Assembly: GCF_030265065.1 (NCBI RefSeq)
Contig: NC_080406.1
Coordinates: 317,501 to 381,500 of the forward strand
Origin: Corythoichthys intestinalis
Lineage: Eukaryota; Chordata; Actinopteri; Syngnathiformes; Syngnathidae
DNA: 64,000 nucleotides
Reading direction: 5' to 3'
Shown: positions 56,831 to 64,000 of the stretch, one piece after another
Numbering within the stretch: the stretch's first letter is position 1
Layout of the letters: every line of letters begins with the position of its first letter
The notes under the pieces: model-generated
What the model was told of the DNA's origin: nothing
Seen by the model: only the letters and a program-made list of their open reading frames with translations
The model's database searches: none
Translations under genes and position numbers: made by a program

Positions 56831-56970
56831 GGTCATAACGACACGAGTAGACTTACGGCTAGATGAATGACCAGACTATTAAAAATAAATGACGCTTAGT
56901 GGCAGCCCGAGCCAGCGCCCCCCCCCCCCCCCCCGCGTCGTCAGTCGTATCAACGGTATTGTCTTTGTAG

Positions 56971-57129
56971 GCCGGCAAGCGGGGAGGCGGCATCGGGTGT
57001 CGCGCGGCGTCCCACACTCGGGACGCGCCGCCGCCAGAAGACCGGTCGTACGGACGAGAGCGTGGCGGACAACGAGTCGTCGGGGTCGAACAAGTCACCT
57101 TTGCCAGCTGTCGAGACTCCAGTCCGCAG
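56971..57129 (+). other. Candidate upstream exon of dusp19 (coding or 5' UTR)
   Basis: A GC-rich segment bounded by an acceptor-like GTCTTTGTAG and a donor GCAG|GTACGA. Joined to the acceptor at 57439 (CTTCCAG), one open frame runs without a stop into the dusp19 ATG. Visible residues are TDESVADNESSGSNKSPL, hydrophilic and disorder-like. It may simply be a 5' UTR exon, or an exon of another gene. Confidence 0.35.
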
Positions 57130-57469
57130 GTACGACGCCTTTCTTTTTTGCTCGACCGATCGATCGATTATTCATATCGAGTTTGCCGCCCACATTTTTT
57201 GCTGTTGATTTTGGGTCACTTCCTCTTGATGTTCAATTACGTATTTTTGCTCACTTCCTTGGGTCATTTCCATTTTGGGTTTGAGTAACCACGTGACATC
57301 ATCATAGATTGAATGTTACTTAAGTTAAAAAAATGGTCACTTGCGCTTTCAAAAGTTGAACGTCAAATGAGTAGCGATTGCTATCGCGCTTGATCGAGCG
57401 CGGCTCACGAAAGGGGCGTTACTACCGAATCCTTCCAGAAGCCGTCGTAGTGGCAGCAGTCGATGGGTC

Positions 57470-62887
<5,418 letters not shown>

Positions 62888-64000
62888 GTACGCCGCCGGC
62901 CCGCCCCACATTTGACAAAAACGTGACATTGTTCACACACACCTTTGACAAAAAAGGGTGACATATTTCACAGTTTGACCAAAAAATAAACAACAATCGT
63001 AACACAAATTTGACAGAAATGTGGCAACAATTTGCAAAATTTCACCATGTGGTTAAAGAAAAGGAACAGCAATTATAACACAATTAGATACAAAAGTCAA
63101 CAAATAGGACCAAAAAAGAATGTACATTCACTGCCAGCCCTTCCACTTAAGATGGATTGGCTGTCCACTAGCGACAAACTCATTTCTAAACTCGGCAAAA
63201 GGATGACTGGACGCCACATGTTTGGACAGTCGCCATTGTCAATGGTGCTGGAATTGTTCATTTCGAAAAAGAAATCTTTTTAATATAGTATAACAAAGGG
63301 TATTTTTCGGAGTAACGATATGGAGTTGAAAATTTTGACATGGTGGCAAGAGTACTTTTAACAACCCGAATGTCACACTTAATACACAGAAGAGACTGGA
63401 GTGTGAAACAATACGAGTTTAAAGTAACGGCATTGTGACACAATACAACGTTGTTGTGAAGACAAAGGTCCACTTCTGATGGAAGGCCACTCAATAATGC
63501 AAAAAAGCTGTTTTATTGATGAGCGAGCGGATCGCATAACGCACGCGCGGTCATTAGTGTGGCGGGGGGGCGGGAAGTCGGCCTTCCTTCCCGACACTTT
63601 GCCGTAACCGGAGTCCCTCGTTCTTTGAGAGGCGGCTCGGCTCGGCCGGGCCCGGCCATCTGGCAGCTTGTCATCGTGACAAATGAGGAACACAAAAAAG
63701 TCACAAAACCAGATTACGGTCAGATTTCAGTAAAAGGTAACAGCATGTAGTATGACAAACAAAGAACAGTCATTGTAAGACACAAATTTGACCAAAAAGT
63801 AACCATTGTCAGCAAATTTGACAGAAAGAAAGCCAAAAATGTGACGTCATGTGACACGTATTCCAAAGGGAACAGTAACACAATTTGAAATAAAGATGAA
63901 CAATGTCCACATTTCAACTAACTTGATGAAAAAAAAAACCAACAAAATAGTAGGACCGTGACATCAATTTCACAATTGAATAAAAGGAAAATGATGACGA
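62888..64000. other. dusp19 intron 3 (continues past the window)
   Basis: No further exon found. 62925-63100 and 63690-63970 are A-rich with recurring words like TTTGACAAAAA, ACAAATTTGAC and GTGACA at irregular spacing. A half TCCATTTG unit lies near 63130-63175. 63525-63665 is a GC-rich patch without a credible frame. Confidence 0.45.

Overview
The window is a piece of vertebrate nuclear DNA, almost certainly from a ray-finned (teleost) fish. The genes are intron-rich and use GT-AG splice sites, and most exons are GC-rich islands of 40-300 bp in AT-richer introns. The repeat load is the usual fish mixture of hAT and Tc1 DNA transposons, MITEs and LINE fragments. I did not recognise the species, and I recognised no LTR element, RNA gene or CRISPR array. 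Gene names come from comparison with remembered human proteins, not from a search. Exon ends were read from splice sites and reading phase by eye, so single-base slips are possible. Layout: (1) 833-1892 (+) the last two coding exons of a ceramide-kinase-like gene (cerkl). (2) 4052-16454 (-) a complete integrin alpha-4 gene (itga4), convergent with cerkl. (3) 16455-29920, a gene-poor interval packed with nested hAT elements and one two-gene transposon derivative. (4) 29921-34078 (-) complete nup35, a nuclear pore subunit. (5) 35965-44466 (+) complete dnajc10 (ERdj5), an ER co-chaperone and disulfide reductase ending in KDEL. (6) 48423-53977 (-) complete frzb (sFRP3), a secreted Wnt antagonist. 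(7) 57470-62887 (+) the first three coding exons of dusp19, which runs off the right edge; its first large intron holds a Tc1 element and a hAT element. The genes do not form one pathway. They are a conserved neighbourhood: human chromosome 2q31-q32 carries ITGA4, CERKL, DNAJC10, FRZB, DUSP19 and NUP35 close together, and here the set is compacted and reordered. Three genes concern the secretory route or cell surface (itga4, dnajc10, frzb), one the nuclear pore, one lipid-kinase-like biology and one JNK-pathway signalling. The strongest candidates for something undescribed are: two very frequent short dispersed words, one an inverted-repeat unit built on TCCATTTGAAG and the other a degenerate array of CACTTCCTGTTGATTTT that contains an ETS-type core; a 1-kb transposon derivative keeping the first exons of two convergent genes (THAP and a YqaJ/SWIM-type protein); a symmetric 36-nt cassette microexon in frzb; an intron-retention route that would strip KDEL from dnajc10; and a possible upstream coding exon for dusp19.
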